Source of the DNA: DATJOQ01 sp050010455
GTDB lineage: Bacteria > Desulfobacterota > Binatia > Binatales > Binataceae
Assembly (NCBI GenBank): GCA_050010455.1
Contig: JBEKLA010000078.1
Location: 1-16,597 of the forward strand
Direction: 5' to 3'
DNA length: 16,597 nucleotides
Part shown: one piece after another, positions 6,113-13,854 of the stretch
How the letters are laid out: every line of letters begins with the position of its first letter
Numbering within the stretch: the stretch's first letter is position 1
Position numbers and translations under genes: made by a program
The notes under the pieces: model-generated
What the model was told of the DNA's origin: nothing
The model's database searches: none
What the model saw: only the letters and a program-made list of their open reading frames with translations

Positions 6113-7743
6113 TGGCCTCGCTCAAGCCGGCTCCAGTCCGCGACGATCAGATTTCACGCTTCGCCACGGCGACGTTCGACGTTGCGATAATCGGCGGCGG
6201 GATAAACGGCGCGGCGGTCGCGCGCGACGCCGCGATGCGCGGGCTCAGCGTCGCGCTGTTCGACAAGGGCGATTTCGCCGGCGCCACGTCGTCGCGCTCC
6301 TCGAAACTGATCCACGGGGGCTTACGATACCTGGCGCAAGGACGTCTGGGCATGGTCCGCGAGGCGTTACACGAGCGAGAGCGGTTGCGGCTCGCCACCG
6401 CGCCGCATCTGGTTTGGCCAACGCGTTTCCTGATTCCGGCTTACGCGGGGATGGGGCCGGGGCGGATCGCGCTCGGCGCGGGACTGGCCCTCTACGACCT
6501 TTTCGCGCGCACCGCGAGCGCCGAGCGCCATCGTAATCTCAGCGCCGCCGAAGTGAGCGCTCTCGAACCGGCGCTCGGGCGCGAGCGCCTGCGAGGCGGC
6601 GTACTCTATTACGACGCCTCGACTGACGACGCGCGTCTGACCTGGGAAAACGCGCTCGACGCCTTCGAACACGGCGCCGCGATCGCGAATTACGTGGCGC
6701 TGGAAGGCTTCGCTATCGAAGGCGGACGGCTCGCCGCGGCGGCGGTCCGCGATCTCTTGACCGGCCGTGCGATCGAGCTGCGCGCGCGGATGTTCGTAAA
6801 CGCCGCCGGCCCGTGGACCGACGAAGTGCGGCGAATCGACGAGCCTGGCATATCGCCGATCGTGCGTTTGACCAAGGGCAGCCATCTGCTGATCGCGCGC
6901 TCGCGAATTCCGATCCGCGAAGCGTTGGCGCTCAGCGTCGGCGACGGCCGAATCATCTTTGTCATCCCACGCGACGGATACGTGCTGGTCGGGACTACCG
7001 ACACCGACTTCGTCGGCGATCGCGAGCGCGTCGCGGCCGACGCGGCTGACGTGGAGTATCTGCTCGCGATGCTCGATCGCTTTTTGCCCGAGTTGCGCTT
7101 GAGCGAGCGCGCCGTCGAGTCGAGCTTCGCCGGGTTGCGTTCATTAGTGGCGAACGGCAGCATCGCGCCGTCGTCGGTGTCGCGCGAGGAGATGATTCTT
7201 GAGAGCGGCTCCGGGATGCTCACGATCGCCGGCGGCAAGCTGACGACCCATCGCGCGATCGCGCAACGAGCCGTCGATCGAATCATGCGCAACTTGGGAC
7301 GGCCGCCGGGAAGATGCCCCACGCTCGACGCGCCGCTTCCCGGCGCGCGTCCGGTCGGCGACGGGCGGGCGTTAGAAGCCGGGTCGCGCGAGTGTCTCGA
7401 TGCGCTGGCGGCGTCGGTTCGCGCGCGACTGGTCTCGCGCTACGGCACGCGCGCGCCGATCGTGGCCGGGCTGGCGCAAGAAGACTCCGAGCTGGCGCGT
7501 CCGCTCGATGCCGACTCGTGCGTTATCGGCGCCGAAGTTATCTTCGCTGTACGCAACGAGATGGCGCTGACGCTGAGCGATTGCCTGATGCGGCGTATCG
7601 GCTTGACGTGTAATCCTCGAGAGGCGAGAGCGGTAGCGGCGGCGGCGGCGCGCCTGATGGCGCGTGAACTCGGATGGAGCGCGGAGCGCGAACGGGTCGA
7701 GCAAGCAGGCTTGATCGCTGGCCTGGGCGGGGTTTCAAGTTGA
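6112..7743 (+). CDS. glpD: FAD-dependent glycerol-3-phosphate dehydrogenase
   Basis: Oxidises sn-glycerol 3-phosphate to dihydroxyacetone phosphate at the membrane and passes electrons to quinone. The 543-aa protein opens with the FAD-binding Rossmann motif DVAIIGGGINGAAVARDAA (about residues 23-41). It continues with the signature SSRSSKLIHGGLRYL (60-74), FVNAAGPWTDEV, the DGR-FVIPRDGYVLVGTTDTD region, and ESGSGMLTIAGGKLTTHR near the end of the oxidoreductase domain. The last roughly 130 residues are the DAO C-terminal domain. The ATG at 6112 overlaps the kinase stop codon. With glycerate kinase it forms a unit for three-carbon compounds; nth follows with a possible 4-base overlap. No glpF, glpK or glpR is visible. 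Confidence 0.95.
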   Translation: MASLKPAPVRDDQISRFATATFDVAIIGGGINGAAVARDAAMRGLSVALFDKGDFAGATSSRSSKLIHGGLRYLAQGRLGMVREALHERERLRLATAPHLVWPTRFLIPAYAGMGPGRIALGAGLALYDLFARTASAERHRNLSAAEVSALEPALGRERLRGGVLYYDASTDDARLTWENALDAFEHGAAIANYVALEGFAIEGGRLAAAAVRDLLTGRAIELRARMFVNAAGPWTDEVRRIDEPGISPIVRLTKGSHLLIARSRIPIREALALSVGDGRIIFVIPRDGYVLVGTTDTDFVGDRERVAADAADVEYLLAMLDRFLPELRLSERAVESSFAGLRSLVANGSIAPSSVSREEMILESGSGMLTIAGGKLTTHRAIAQRAVDRIMRNLGRPPGRCPTLDAPLPGARPVGDGRALEAGSRECLDALAASVRARLVSRYGTRAPIVAGLAQEDSELARPLDADSCVIGAEVIFAVRNEMALTLSDCLMRRIGLTCNPREARAVAAAAARLMARELGWSAERERVEQAGLIAGLGGVSS

Positions 7744-8426
7744 AGGCGGTGCGCAAATCGGGGTCGGGTCGCGAGTTGAAGGTTCGCGCGCAGCGGTTAG
7801 CGGCCGCGCTTGCCCGGCTCTATCCCGAAGCGCGAATCAGCCTGGATTTCGCGAATCCGTGGCAGTGCCTGGTGGCAACCGTGCTGTCCGCGCAATGCAC
7901 CGACGATCGCGTCAACAAGGTGACGCCCGAGCTGTTCAGGCGTATCCCGGATGTCGGCGCGATGGCGGCGGCGCCGCCGGAGGAGATCGAGCGGCTGATT
8001 GTGACCACTGGATTTTTCCGGCAGAAGGCCAAGTCGTTGCGCGGCGCGGCGCGCGCGATAATCGAAAAATTCGGCGGCGGGGTGCCGTCGACGATGGCGG
8101 AGCTGGTCACGCTTCCCGGAGTCGGGCGCAAGACCGCGAACGTTTTGCTCGGTCACGTGTTTGGCGAGCCGGGGATGGTGGTCGATACGCACGTCCGCCG
8201 CCTGGCGTTTCGCCTCGGTCTAACCAGGCAAACGGATCCTGATGTTATCGAGCTCGATTTACAAAAAATTCTGCCCGAACGTGAATGGACTCCATTCTCG
8301 ATGCGTCTTATTCTGCATGGACGCCGAGTATGTATCGCACGCCGGCCGCGTTGCGAGAGCTGCGCGCTGTTGCCGGATTGCCCTCGCGTCGGCGTCAAGG
8401 CCGCGATGCGCCGACCGGAACCGTAG
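7740..8426 (+). CDS. nth: Endonuclease III (DNA glycosylase/AP lyase)
   Basis: Removes oxidised pyrimidines and nicks abasic sites in base-excision repair. All key parts are present (numbering from TTG 7740, 228 aa): the helical region LSAQCTDDRVNKVTPELF (49-66), the helix-hairpin-helix LPGVGRKTANVLL (125-137) with catalytic Lys131, the catalytic Asp149 in VVDTHVRRL, and the iron-sulfur loop C198-X6-C205-X2-C208-X5-C214 with exact spacing. The start is uncertain: TTG 7740 overlaps the glpD stop (TTGA) and GTG 7749 is an alternative; a longer frame from 7674 adds only glpD antisense-like sequence. Last gene of the operon; it converges on the minus-strand gene ending at 8464 with 37 bases between. 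Confidence 0.95.
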   Translation: MKAVRKSGSGRELKVRAQRLAAALARLYPEARISLDFANPWQCLVATVLSAQCTDDRVNKVTPELFRRIPDVGAMAAAPPEEIERLIVTTGFFRQKAKSLRGAARAIIEKFGGGVPSTMAELVTLPGVGRKTANVLLGHVFGEPGMVVDTHVRRLAFRLGLTRQTDPDVIELDLQKILPEREWTPFSMRLILHGRRVCIARRPRCESCALLPDCPRVGVKAAMRRPEP

Positions 8427-8463
8427 CCGCGGGCGCTCCGACTTTCATCTTTTCATATCAGTG

Positions 8464-9156
8464 TCAGTGCTTGACGCTGCTGGCGGTCTTGCTCGCACTG
8501 CTGCTGACGGTGTGGGTCGCAGAGTTGGGAGGACTCGCGTGGACAGCCGGCTTATTTACGCCTAACTGATTTGGCGGATGGTTTGGTGGCTTGGGTCCTG
8601 TCGGCCCGTGCGGTGGGAGGTAGTCGACAATCGTCTTACCGCCGAGTTTCGCGCGAGCGTTCCTGCTTACCACTTGGTTGAATTTCGCTTCGGGATGGTT
8701 CCAGTCGCGAGGATGCTCATGCCAGTATGCCGATCGAAACCATTCGGGATGCCGGCCGTGGTCGGCTCGAATCCATCCCGGATACGGCTCGGCCCATCGC
8801 GGATGATTAGCATAGAACCACGCCGGGTCGTGCCTGTGCCACCACCCCGCGTAACGCCAGACGTGATGCTCGTCGTAGGCGCCGTACGTCCACACCGGAT
8901 ACTCCGCCCAGAATGGATACGCGAACCATTCGGGATGACGTTCGTGGTCGGCTTGCCACCACTCTTCGCGCTCGACTACCCATTCGGGGTGGTATCTATA
9001 TACCCACTCCGGATGATTGGCGTGCCAGTATCCCGCGTCGCGCCAAACCCCTTTTCGGTCCGCGTGTCCGTACCTTTGCGCCATCCCCGGTGCCGCGATG
9101 AAAATGGTGGTGCAGAAGATCAGAGCGGACAACAGTCTTGCCGTTTTCATCCGCAT
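8464..9156 (-). CDS. Exported protein with duplicated Trp/His 'HPEW' module, function unknown
   Basis: Up to 230 aa; the second ATG (9150, MKTARLLSALIF) is preferred because GGAGG lies about 6 bases before it and touches the first ATG. A signal peptide (hydrophobic to about residue 24, cleavage near GMA-QR) sends it to the periplasm or beyond. Residues 37-87 and 99-149 are an internal duplication, alignable without gaps at an offset of 62: VWRDAGYWHANHPEW pairs with VWRYAGWWHRHDPAW, and QADHERHPEWF with RADHGRHPEWF. HPEW occurs four times, with HPRW, HDPAW and YPGW variants. The tail (180-230) is Pro/Ser/Thr/Lys-rich and probably disordered. The His and aromatic density could suit metal, haem or surface binding, but no function is known to me. 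It follows the 9178-10476 gene by 21 bases, so the two are probably co-transcribed. Confidence 0.8.
   Translation of the reverse strand: MRMKTARLLSALIFCTTIFIAAPGMAQRYGHADRKGVWRDAGYWHANHPEWVYRYHPEWVVEREEWWQADHERHPEWFAYPFWAEYPVWTYGAYDEHHVWRYAGWWHRHDPAWFYANHPRWAEPYPGWIRADHGRHPEWFRSAYWHEHPRDWNHPEAKFNQVVSRNARAKLGGKTIVDYLPPHGPTGPKPPNHPPNQLGVNKPAVHASPPNSATHTVSSSASKTASSVKH
8710..8862 (-). repeat. HPEW module, second copy (residues 99-149)
   Basis: Encodes VWRYAGWW through RADHGRHPEWF and the WHEHP segment; it aligns without gaps to the copy at 8896-9048. Conserved Trp, His, Pro and Glu positions show a protein-level duplication. Confidence 0.75.
8896..9048 (-). repeat. HPEW module, first copy (residues 37-87)
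   Basis: Encodes VWRDAGYW through QADHERHPEWF and the WAEYP segment; partner of 8710-8862. An 11-residue spacer separates the copies. Confidence 0.75.
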
Positions 9157-9177
9157 CCTCCGGTTATCCTCGAGTTA

Positions 9178-10476
9178 TCATCCGGGCGGTTGGTCCGGAC
9201 CCTCAGGCGGTTCGCCGGAGCCGCCTGAGGGCGGTTCCGGACTGCCGGTTTGATTGCAGTCATATTCACAGTGGTCCAGAGTTTGTTGGCAGGTTTCCTT
9301 GCATGCGATCAATCGCTGGCCTGCGCCGAAGATCTCGCTCAAGGAGCTGGGAACAGCCTGATTCTGGCATTGATTGTTACAATGAAGCGCGTCTTTACGG
9401 CACAACTCGGCGCATGCGTTTGGCGCGGCTGTCGGTATGGGTGTTTCGGCGCCAAGGGTTGTGACGGGCGGATGCGGATCGATGATCACGGCGACCTCGA
9501 TGCTGTTCTTGACCTGAACCCGCGCGCCAAGAAAGTCCTTAGACTTCACCGCCGCGTCTTTCTTACCGAAGTCCGTCTTAACCCGACCGGACAGTTTCAC
9601 CAAACTTGGCTCTCCAGCCGAGTTGGTAAACACGAGCGCAGCGACGTGGGGCAGATGATTGTGGTGTAGGTAATCGTTCAAATCGTCGCTCAACGTTCGG
9701 CTCAAAACCGGTGCGGAAGATCTCTTTCGGGGCGGGCTTGGCTTCGACTCCTCGGCTCCAGATGGTGGTTCCTCTTCATCCGGAGGTACCGCAGCGGCCT
9801 GTACGTGCGCGGCGACCTGCGCGGGCGTCGCGGCTGGTTGGGCGGCTTGGACAGCTATCGGAACTGAGGTCTGAGACTCAGAAGTCGGCGCTGGTTTGGC
9901 AGCGGGAGGCGCCCCTTGGTCCGGCAAGCTTTGTGCGGAACTGCCGCTTGGCTGCTGCGGCTTTGCGGAGGCCACGTTATTCTGCAGCTCGGCATTTCGC
10001 TGATTTCCGGATCGAAGATACAAAACGCCTGCTACGACGAGCACAGCAAGTCCCGCCGCCAAAGCGAGTATTGTCCACGGCGGCTGAAATGCGCGAACCG
10101 TCGAAGACGTTGGTCCCGGCGAATCCGGCTGTTTTACATTCGACAGAAGCTTGTTGAGCTGCTGCCAGCGCTCGTCTTGTTCCTGGATGCGCTGCTTGAG
10201 TAGTTGGATCTCTTCGTCCTGAGCCTTGGCCTTCTCCTCAAGGTTGCTAGTCGGTGTGGTGTGCTCCGGAACCTCATCGGTAGCGGCGGCGCTATCGTCT
10301 GGCTTCCCAGCTTGCTCGGAGCGACCCTCGCTAGACGTAGCCGGCGCCAACTCATCCGCAGGCTTCTCTCCGCCCGGAACCTCCGCCGGCGCTGATGAAC
10401 TCTCCACGTCGTTGAGGGGAACGGTTCCCTGATCCGCTTCGCGATCGCTCTTGTCCGTAGGTCGATTCTCTGACAC
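9178..10476 (-). CDS. Single-pass membrane protein with coiled coil, BON-like domain and paired CX3CX6CX3C motifs
   Basis: 432 aa from a GTG start with a GGGGG ribosome-binding stretch. Order: an acidic, Ser/Pro-rich disordered N terminus (1-77); a coiled coil (about 78-115); one membrane helix (about 134-154, WTILALAAGLAVLVVAGVLY); and a long Pro/Ala/Gln linker (160-255). Next is a compact domain at 262-333 (LSDDLNDYLHHNHLPHV, then LVKLSGRVKTDFGKKDAAVK, ending VQVKNSIEV), resembling BON domains, which bind envelope surfaces or lipids. Last, two repeats of C-X3-C-X6-C-X3-C (C355, 359, 366, 370 and C392, 396, 403, 407) and a Pro/Gly tail. Topology should be N-in, C-out, placing the eight cysteines in the periplasm, where disulfides can form. 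I do not recognise the family. It is divergent from yceD and upstream of the HPEW gene, its likely partner. Confidence 0.8.
   Translation of the reverse strand: MSENRPTDKSDREADQGTVPLNDVESSSAPAEVPGGEKPADELAPATSSEGRSEQAGKPDDSAAATDEVPEHTTPTSNLEEKAKAQDEEIQLLKQRIQEQDERWQQLNKLLSNVKQPDSPGPTSSTVRAFQPPWTILALAAGLAVLVVAGVLYLRSGNQRNAELQNNVASAKPQQPSGSSAQSLPDQGAPPAAKPAPTSESQTSVPIAVQAAQPAATPAQVAAHVQAAAVPPDEEEPPSGAEESKPSPPRKRSSAPVLSRTLSDDLNDYLHHNHLPHVAALVFTNSAGEPSLVKLSGRVKTDFGKKDAAVKSKDFLGARVQVKNSIEVAVIIDPHPPVTTLGAETPIPTAAPNACAELCRKDALHCNNQCQNQAVPSSLSEIFGAGQRLIACKETCQQTLDHCEYDCNQTGSPEPPSGGSGEPPEGPDQPPG
9193..9242. repeat. Strong inverted repeat at the 3' end of the Cys-rich protein gene
   Basis: CCCTCAGGCGG (9200-9210) and CCGCCTGAGGG (9221-9231) are perfect 11-base inverted copies around a 10-base loop; GTCCGGA (9193-9199) and TCCGGAC (9236-9242) extend the stem beyond a small bulge. 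It encodes the Pro/Gly tail of the minus-strand gene and lies just before the HPEW gene. No T-run follows, so it may act as an mRNA processing or stability hairpin within the two-gene transcript. Confidence 0.7.
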
Positions 10477-10543
10477 GGTTTTTGCCCCCGAACTAGTCGA
10501 TCACTGAGCGATTACTGAGGTTCTACGCTCTCAAACGCAATAT

Positions 10544-10559
10544 TTGACTCCCATGTCAA
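10544..10559. promoter_or_regulatory. Inverted repeat in the divergent promoter region
   Basis: TTGAC-TCCCAT-GTCAA, a perfect 5-base inverted repeat. On the minus strand it contains a perfect -35 hexamer TTGACA (10559-10554) reading toward the 10476 gene, but no good -10 follows at the proper distance. It may be a protein-binding site. Confidence 0.3.
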
Positions 10560-10680
10560 GGGTTTTGAGATTTCGAGTTGATATCAGATGGCGATGACGC
10601 AAACGGCGACAGGCAAGATTAACGCTTACGTAGCGGCTGAGCAGCGGCGGCCTCGGCCGATCGTCGTTCGGTGGCCGTGT

Positions 10681-10708
10681 TTGAACCGGTATCAGTCCGT
10701 GCGATAAT
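10681..10708 (+). promoter_or_regulatory. Sigma-70-type promoter for yceD-rpmF-plsX-fabD
   Basis: TTGAAC (10681-10686), a 16-base spacer and GATAAT (10703-10708). Predicted transcription start is near 10715, about 36 bases before the yceD start, which has GAGG at 10738-10741. Confidence 0.6.
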
Positions 10709-10750
10709 ATGCGTGATTCCTTGCAGCCCTGCGGGACGAGGTAATACGCC

Positions 10751-11284
10751 GTGAAGCTACGAATCGATGATATTACCGCCGAGGCCAAGGAGTTGGCGCT
10801 GGATGAGCCGGTGGCGGAGATTAATCGCTTGCTGGAACGTGGCCCGATTCGCGAATATCATCTGACCGAGGCGGTCGCCGTGGAGCTTTCCTACTACCGC
10901 TCCGGTATGGACGTGGTTTTTGCCGGCGCTCTGAAGGCGCCTGCCGAGGCTACATGCGCGCGATGTGCCGAGCAGTTCGCGACCTCGTGCGCGCGGTCGT
11001 TTCGCTTCGTGCTCGCGCCCAAAGCGGTAGGCGAACCGGACGGAGACCTGCGCGCCGAGGATCTCGAGTTTTCGTTTTACGAGGGCGAGGAAATCGACGT
11101 GTCGCCATTGATACGCGAGCAGGTGCTGCTGGCCCTGCCGACCCGTCCGCTATGCAAGGAAGATTGCCGCGGGCTGTGCCCGCAATGCGGCGCCAACTTG
11201 AATCGCGAAGCGTGTGGATGTGCCGTTGCGGCGCAGGATCTGCGCTTCGGAATTCTACGTACGTTAAAGGTCCAGCGTTCCTGA
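10751..11284 (+). CDS. yceD: YceD / DUF177 family protein (23S rRNA accumulation)
   Basis: 177 aa from GTG 10751, with GAGG 9 bases upstream. YceD proteins promote accumulation of 23S rRNA in bacteria, and in most genomes the gene lies directly before rpmF, as here. Cysteines: C69-X2-C72 (CARC), then C135, C139, C143, C146 (CKEDCRGLCPQC) and C155, C157 (CGC). The LCPQCG-NLN pattern is the hallmark C-terminal block of the family. First gene of the yceD-rpmF-plsX-fabD unit; 36 bases to rpmF. Confidence 0.9.
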   Translation: MKLRIDDITAEAKELALDEPVAEINRLLERGPIREYHLTEAVAVELSYYRSGMDVVFAGALKAPAEATCARCAEQFATSCARSFRFVLAPKAVGEPDGDLRAEDLEFSFYEGEEIDVSPLIREQVLLALPTRPLCKEDCRGLCPQCGANLNREACGCAVAAQDLRFGILRTLKVQRS

Positions 11285-11320
11285 CGCTGGCTTGATCCAA
11301 ACCGGAAAGGAACGTTTGCC

Positions 11321-11500
11321 ATGCCCGTACCAAAACGACGCACATCTCACTCCAAGCGCAACAAGCGCCGCGCCCACGACGCTCTGACCGCCGTGAACCC
11401 GAGCGCCTGCCCGCAATGCGGCGAGCCCCGGATGCCGCATCGTGTGTGCCGCCATTGCGGCAGCTATCGCGGCCGGGAAATGGCCGAGGTTCAGGAGTAG
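11321..11500 (+). CDS. rpmF: 50S ribosomal protein L32
   Basis: 59 aa beginning MPVPKRRTSHSKRNKRRAHD, the unmistakable basic N terminus of bL32. The zinc-ribbon form is present: CPQCGEP and, 13 residues later, CRHCGSYRGRE. The ribosome-binding site AAGGAA (11307-11312) is 8 bases before the ATG. The four-cysteine (zinc-requiring) version is intact, so no zinc-independence is indicated. It lies between yceD and plsX (18 bases), the usual order. Confidence 0.97.
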   Translation: MPVPKRRTSHSKRNKRRAHDALTAVNPSACPQCGEPRMPHRVCRHCGSYRGREMAEVQE

Positions 11501-11518
11501 GGCGCCCGGGAGGTTTGG

Positions 11519-12838
11519 TTGAAGATAGCGCTCGACGCTATGGGCGGCGACTACGCGCCACGCGCCACGGTTGAGGGCGCCGTCGCGGCCGCTCGCGATC
11601 TCGGAATCGGCGTAGTCCTGGTCGGCGATCGCGCCAAGCTGGAGAAAGAACTCGCCGAGCACAACACCAGTGGTCTCGATATAACGATCGAGCATGCCGC
11701 CGAAGTCGTAACCATGGAGGACTCGCCGCTCGAGTCGATCATGGTCAAACACGACTCGTCCCTGCATGTGAGCTTCGAACTGCTCAAGCGCGGCGCGGTT
11801 GATGCGGTAGTCAGCGCCGGTAATTCGGGCGCGATGATGACGGCGGCGATGGTGATCCTCGGGAATCTGCCCGGAGTTGACCGCCCGGCGATCGCGTCGC
11901 TGGTGCCTTCGAGCGAAGGGCTGACGCTGTTGATAGACGCGGGCGCGAATACCGAGGTCAAGCCGTTCAACCTGGTGCAGTTTGCCGTGATGGGCCATCT
12001 TTACGCCCATCATGTGCTGAAACTGGAGCGGCCTCGCGTAGCGATCCTGTCCAACGGCGAAGAAGACTCCAAGGGCACCGACGTGACCCGCGCGGCCGCG
12101 GCGACGCTGCGCACGATGACCGACGATATCAACTATGTCGGCTATGCCGAGGGACGCGACGTCAATATCGGCAAGGTCGATGTTGTGGTCACCGACGGCT
12201 TCACCGGCAACGTGATGCTGAAGACGATGGAGGGGTTCGCCCAGTTCGCCTTCGGCTGTATGCGCGAGCTGTTCACGCCCGGGATGCGCGGCAGCCTGGC
12301 CTACCTGCTGATCCGCAAGCGTATCACGGCGCTGCGCCAGCGCTTCGACAAGTCCGAATACGGCGGCGCGCCGCTGTTGGGCGTCAACGGAGTGGCGATC
12401 GTCGCGCACGGTTCGTCCAACGCTCGCGCTATTCGCAACGCGCTGCGCGCGGCGGCCGATCAGGCGGTGAGCAAACAGATAAATCCCGCGATCGTCGAGA
12501 TGCTGGGCCATGTGCCGATGGCGGCGCCCGCAAAAGGCAAGGGAGTGCGCGCGCTGTTCGATCGCATCCGCGAGCGGCTGCATCGCCACAATCGCGAAAC
12601 CGATCGTGGCAAGCGCGCGCCAGGCCCGTCTGCGGGCGAGGTTCTCAAGCCGCGGTCGACCGGACCTCTAAGCCGGCCCGACGACGACAAGCTCAAGGCC
12701 CATCCGGGCGAGCCGTCGTTAGACCTGACGCAACAGCCCAACGGTGCGAGCGCGCCGCAAGATCGAAGCGCCAAGCCGTCGGACGAGGCTGCGCCGGCTA
12801 CCGATCAGAACCCTCCGCCCAAGAGCCATCCGTCCTAA
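11519..12838 (+). CDS. plsX: Phosphate acyltransferase PlsX with long C-terminal extension
   Basis: Makes acyl-phosphate from acyl-ACP, the first step toward lysophosphatidate; a peripheral inner-membrane enzyme. The core (1 to about 333) begins MKIALDAMGGDYAPRATVEG and includes VVSAGNSGAMM (97-107), LIDAGANTEVKP (138-149), the NGEEDSKGT block (179-187), DGFTGNV (226-232) and YGGAPLLGVNG (281-291). The start is TTG 11519, with GGGAGG at 11508-11513 and the family's canonical first residues; no better start exists. The protein is 439 aa, about 100 longer than the usual 330-350. Residues 335-439 start with a basic helix (VRALFDRIRERLHRHNRE) and continue as Pro/Ser/Asp/Gln-rich, probably disordered sequence. 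fabD follows after 26 bases. Confidence 0.95.
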   Translation: MKIALDAMGGDYAPRATVEGAVAAARDLGIGVVLVGDRAKLEKELAEHNTSGLDITIEHAAEVVTMEDSPLESIMVKHDSSLHVSFELLKRGAVDAVVSAGNSGAMMTAAMVILGNLPGVDRPAIASLVPSSEGLTLLIDAGANTEVKPFNLVQFAVMGHLYAHHVLKLERPRVAILSNGEEDSKGTDVTRAAAATLRTMTDDINYVGYAEGRDVNIGKVDVVVTDGFTGNVMLKTMEGFAQFAFGCMRELFTPGMRGSLAYLLIRKRITALRQRFDKSEYGGAPLLGVNGVAIVAHGSSNARAIRNALRAAADQAVSKQINPAIVEMLGHVPMAAPAKGKGVRALFDRIRERLHRHNRETDRGKRAPGPSAGEVLKPRSTGPLSRPDDDKLKAHPGEPSLDLTQQPNGASAPQDRSAKPSDEAAPATDQNPPPKSHPS

Positions 12839-12864
12839 CTCGCCACTCGCTCAGGACTTAACAA

Positions 12865-13806
12865 ATGAAATACGCGTTTCTATTTCCCGGCCAGGGATCG
12901 CAGCGGGTCGGTATGGGAATCGAATTGGCCACCAATTTTCCCGCCGCTCGCACGACCTACGAAGAAGCCGACGAGGCGCTCGGTTTCGCACTGTCGCGTC
13001 TTTGTTTCGAAGGACCCGAAGAATCGCTGCGGATGACCATCAACACCCAGCCCGCGATTCTGACCACCTCGATCGCGGCGCTGCGCGTGCTGCGGAGCGA
13101 ATGCGGAATCGAAGCGGAAGTCGCGGCGGGCCATAGTCTGGGCGAATACAGCGCGCTCTTCGCGGCTGGTGCGCTCGAATTCGCCGACGCTGTGCGCGCG
13201 GTGCGCGAACGCGGCCGCCTGATGCAGGAGGCGTGTCCGGCAGGGCAGGGCTCGATGGCAGCATTAATCGGGCTCGAACCTAAAGTAGTAGATGAGATTT
13301 GCGCTGAGGCTTCGACTGGCGGCGAATTCGCGACGCCGGCGAATCTCAATGCGCCGGGCCAGATCGTAATCGCCGGCCACGCTGGTGCGGTCAAGCGCGC
13401 GATCGAAATGGCCAAGAATCGCGGCAGCAAGATGTCGGTTGAGCTCAACGTCAGCGCGCCGTTCCATTGCGCCCTGATGCAGCCGGCGCGCGACGGAATG
13501 CGCCCGGTGCTGGAGAAGCTCACGATACGGCCGCTCAAGTTCGGCGTGATCGCCAACGTCACTGCCGCGGTGAACCGCGAGCAGAGCCGTGTGGTGCCGC
13601 TGCTGCTGGAACAGATCACGGCACCGGTCAGATGGGAAGAATCGATGGGGACGCTGGCGGCGCAAGGCGTCGACGCGGCGATCGAGATCGGATGCGGGCG
13701 AGTGCTGGGCGGGATGATGCGGCGAATCAACAAGAGCCTGAAGGTTGTTGCGCTTGAGGACTTGGCGTCGCTGAAGGCGCTTCAGGTTGTCCCCGCCGGC
13801 GCCTGA
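12865..13806 (+). CDS. fabD: Malonyl-CoA:ACP transacylase
   Basis: Loads malonate from CoA onto ACP to start chain elongation in type II fatty-acid synthesis. 313 aa, usual length. Opens with MKYAFLFPGQGSQRVGMG; the nucleophile Ser91 is in GHSLGEYSAL (89-98). Arg116 follows in the RAVRERGRLMQEA segment, and His201 in SAPFHCALM completes the catalytic pair. AGGA at 12853-12856 lies 8 bases before the ATG. fabH often lies between plsX and fabD, and fabG after fabD; neither is present here. Confidence 0.96.
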   Translation: MKYAFLFPGQGSQRVGMGIELATNFPAARTTYEEADEALGFALSRLCFEGPEESLRMTINTQPAILTTSIAALRVLRSECGIEAEVAAGHSLGEYSALFAAGALEFADAVRAVRERGRLMQEACPAGQGSMAALIGLEPKVVDEICAEASTGGEFATPANLNAPGQIVIAGHAGAVKRAIEMAKNRGSKMSVELNVSAPFHCALMQPARDGMRPVLEKLTIRPLKFGVIANVTAAVNREQSRVVPLLLEQITAPVRWEESMGTLAAQGVDAAIEIGCGRVLGGMMRRINKSLKVVALEDLASLKALQVVPAGA

Positions 13807-13854
13807 AGCTGCCCGTCGCACCCGTCGCGGTCTAGGTGCGAAATAGTAGTAACC

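Larger units (their letters stand above)
10477..10750. other. Divergent intergenic region
   Basis: Separates the Cys-rich protein gene (minus) from yceD (plus). It holds the inverted repeat at 10544-10559 and the forward promoter at 10681-10708. No gene is seen in it. Confidence 0.6.

Noticed and set aside
11264..12589. 441-codon minus-strand open frame
   Set aside because: Antisense of plsX; Arg/His/Gln-rich shadow with no motif.
12957..13733. 258-codon minus-strand open frame
   Set aside because: Antisense of fabD.
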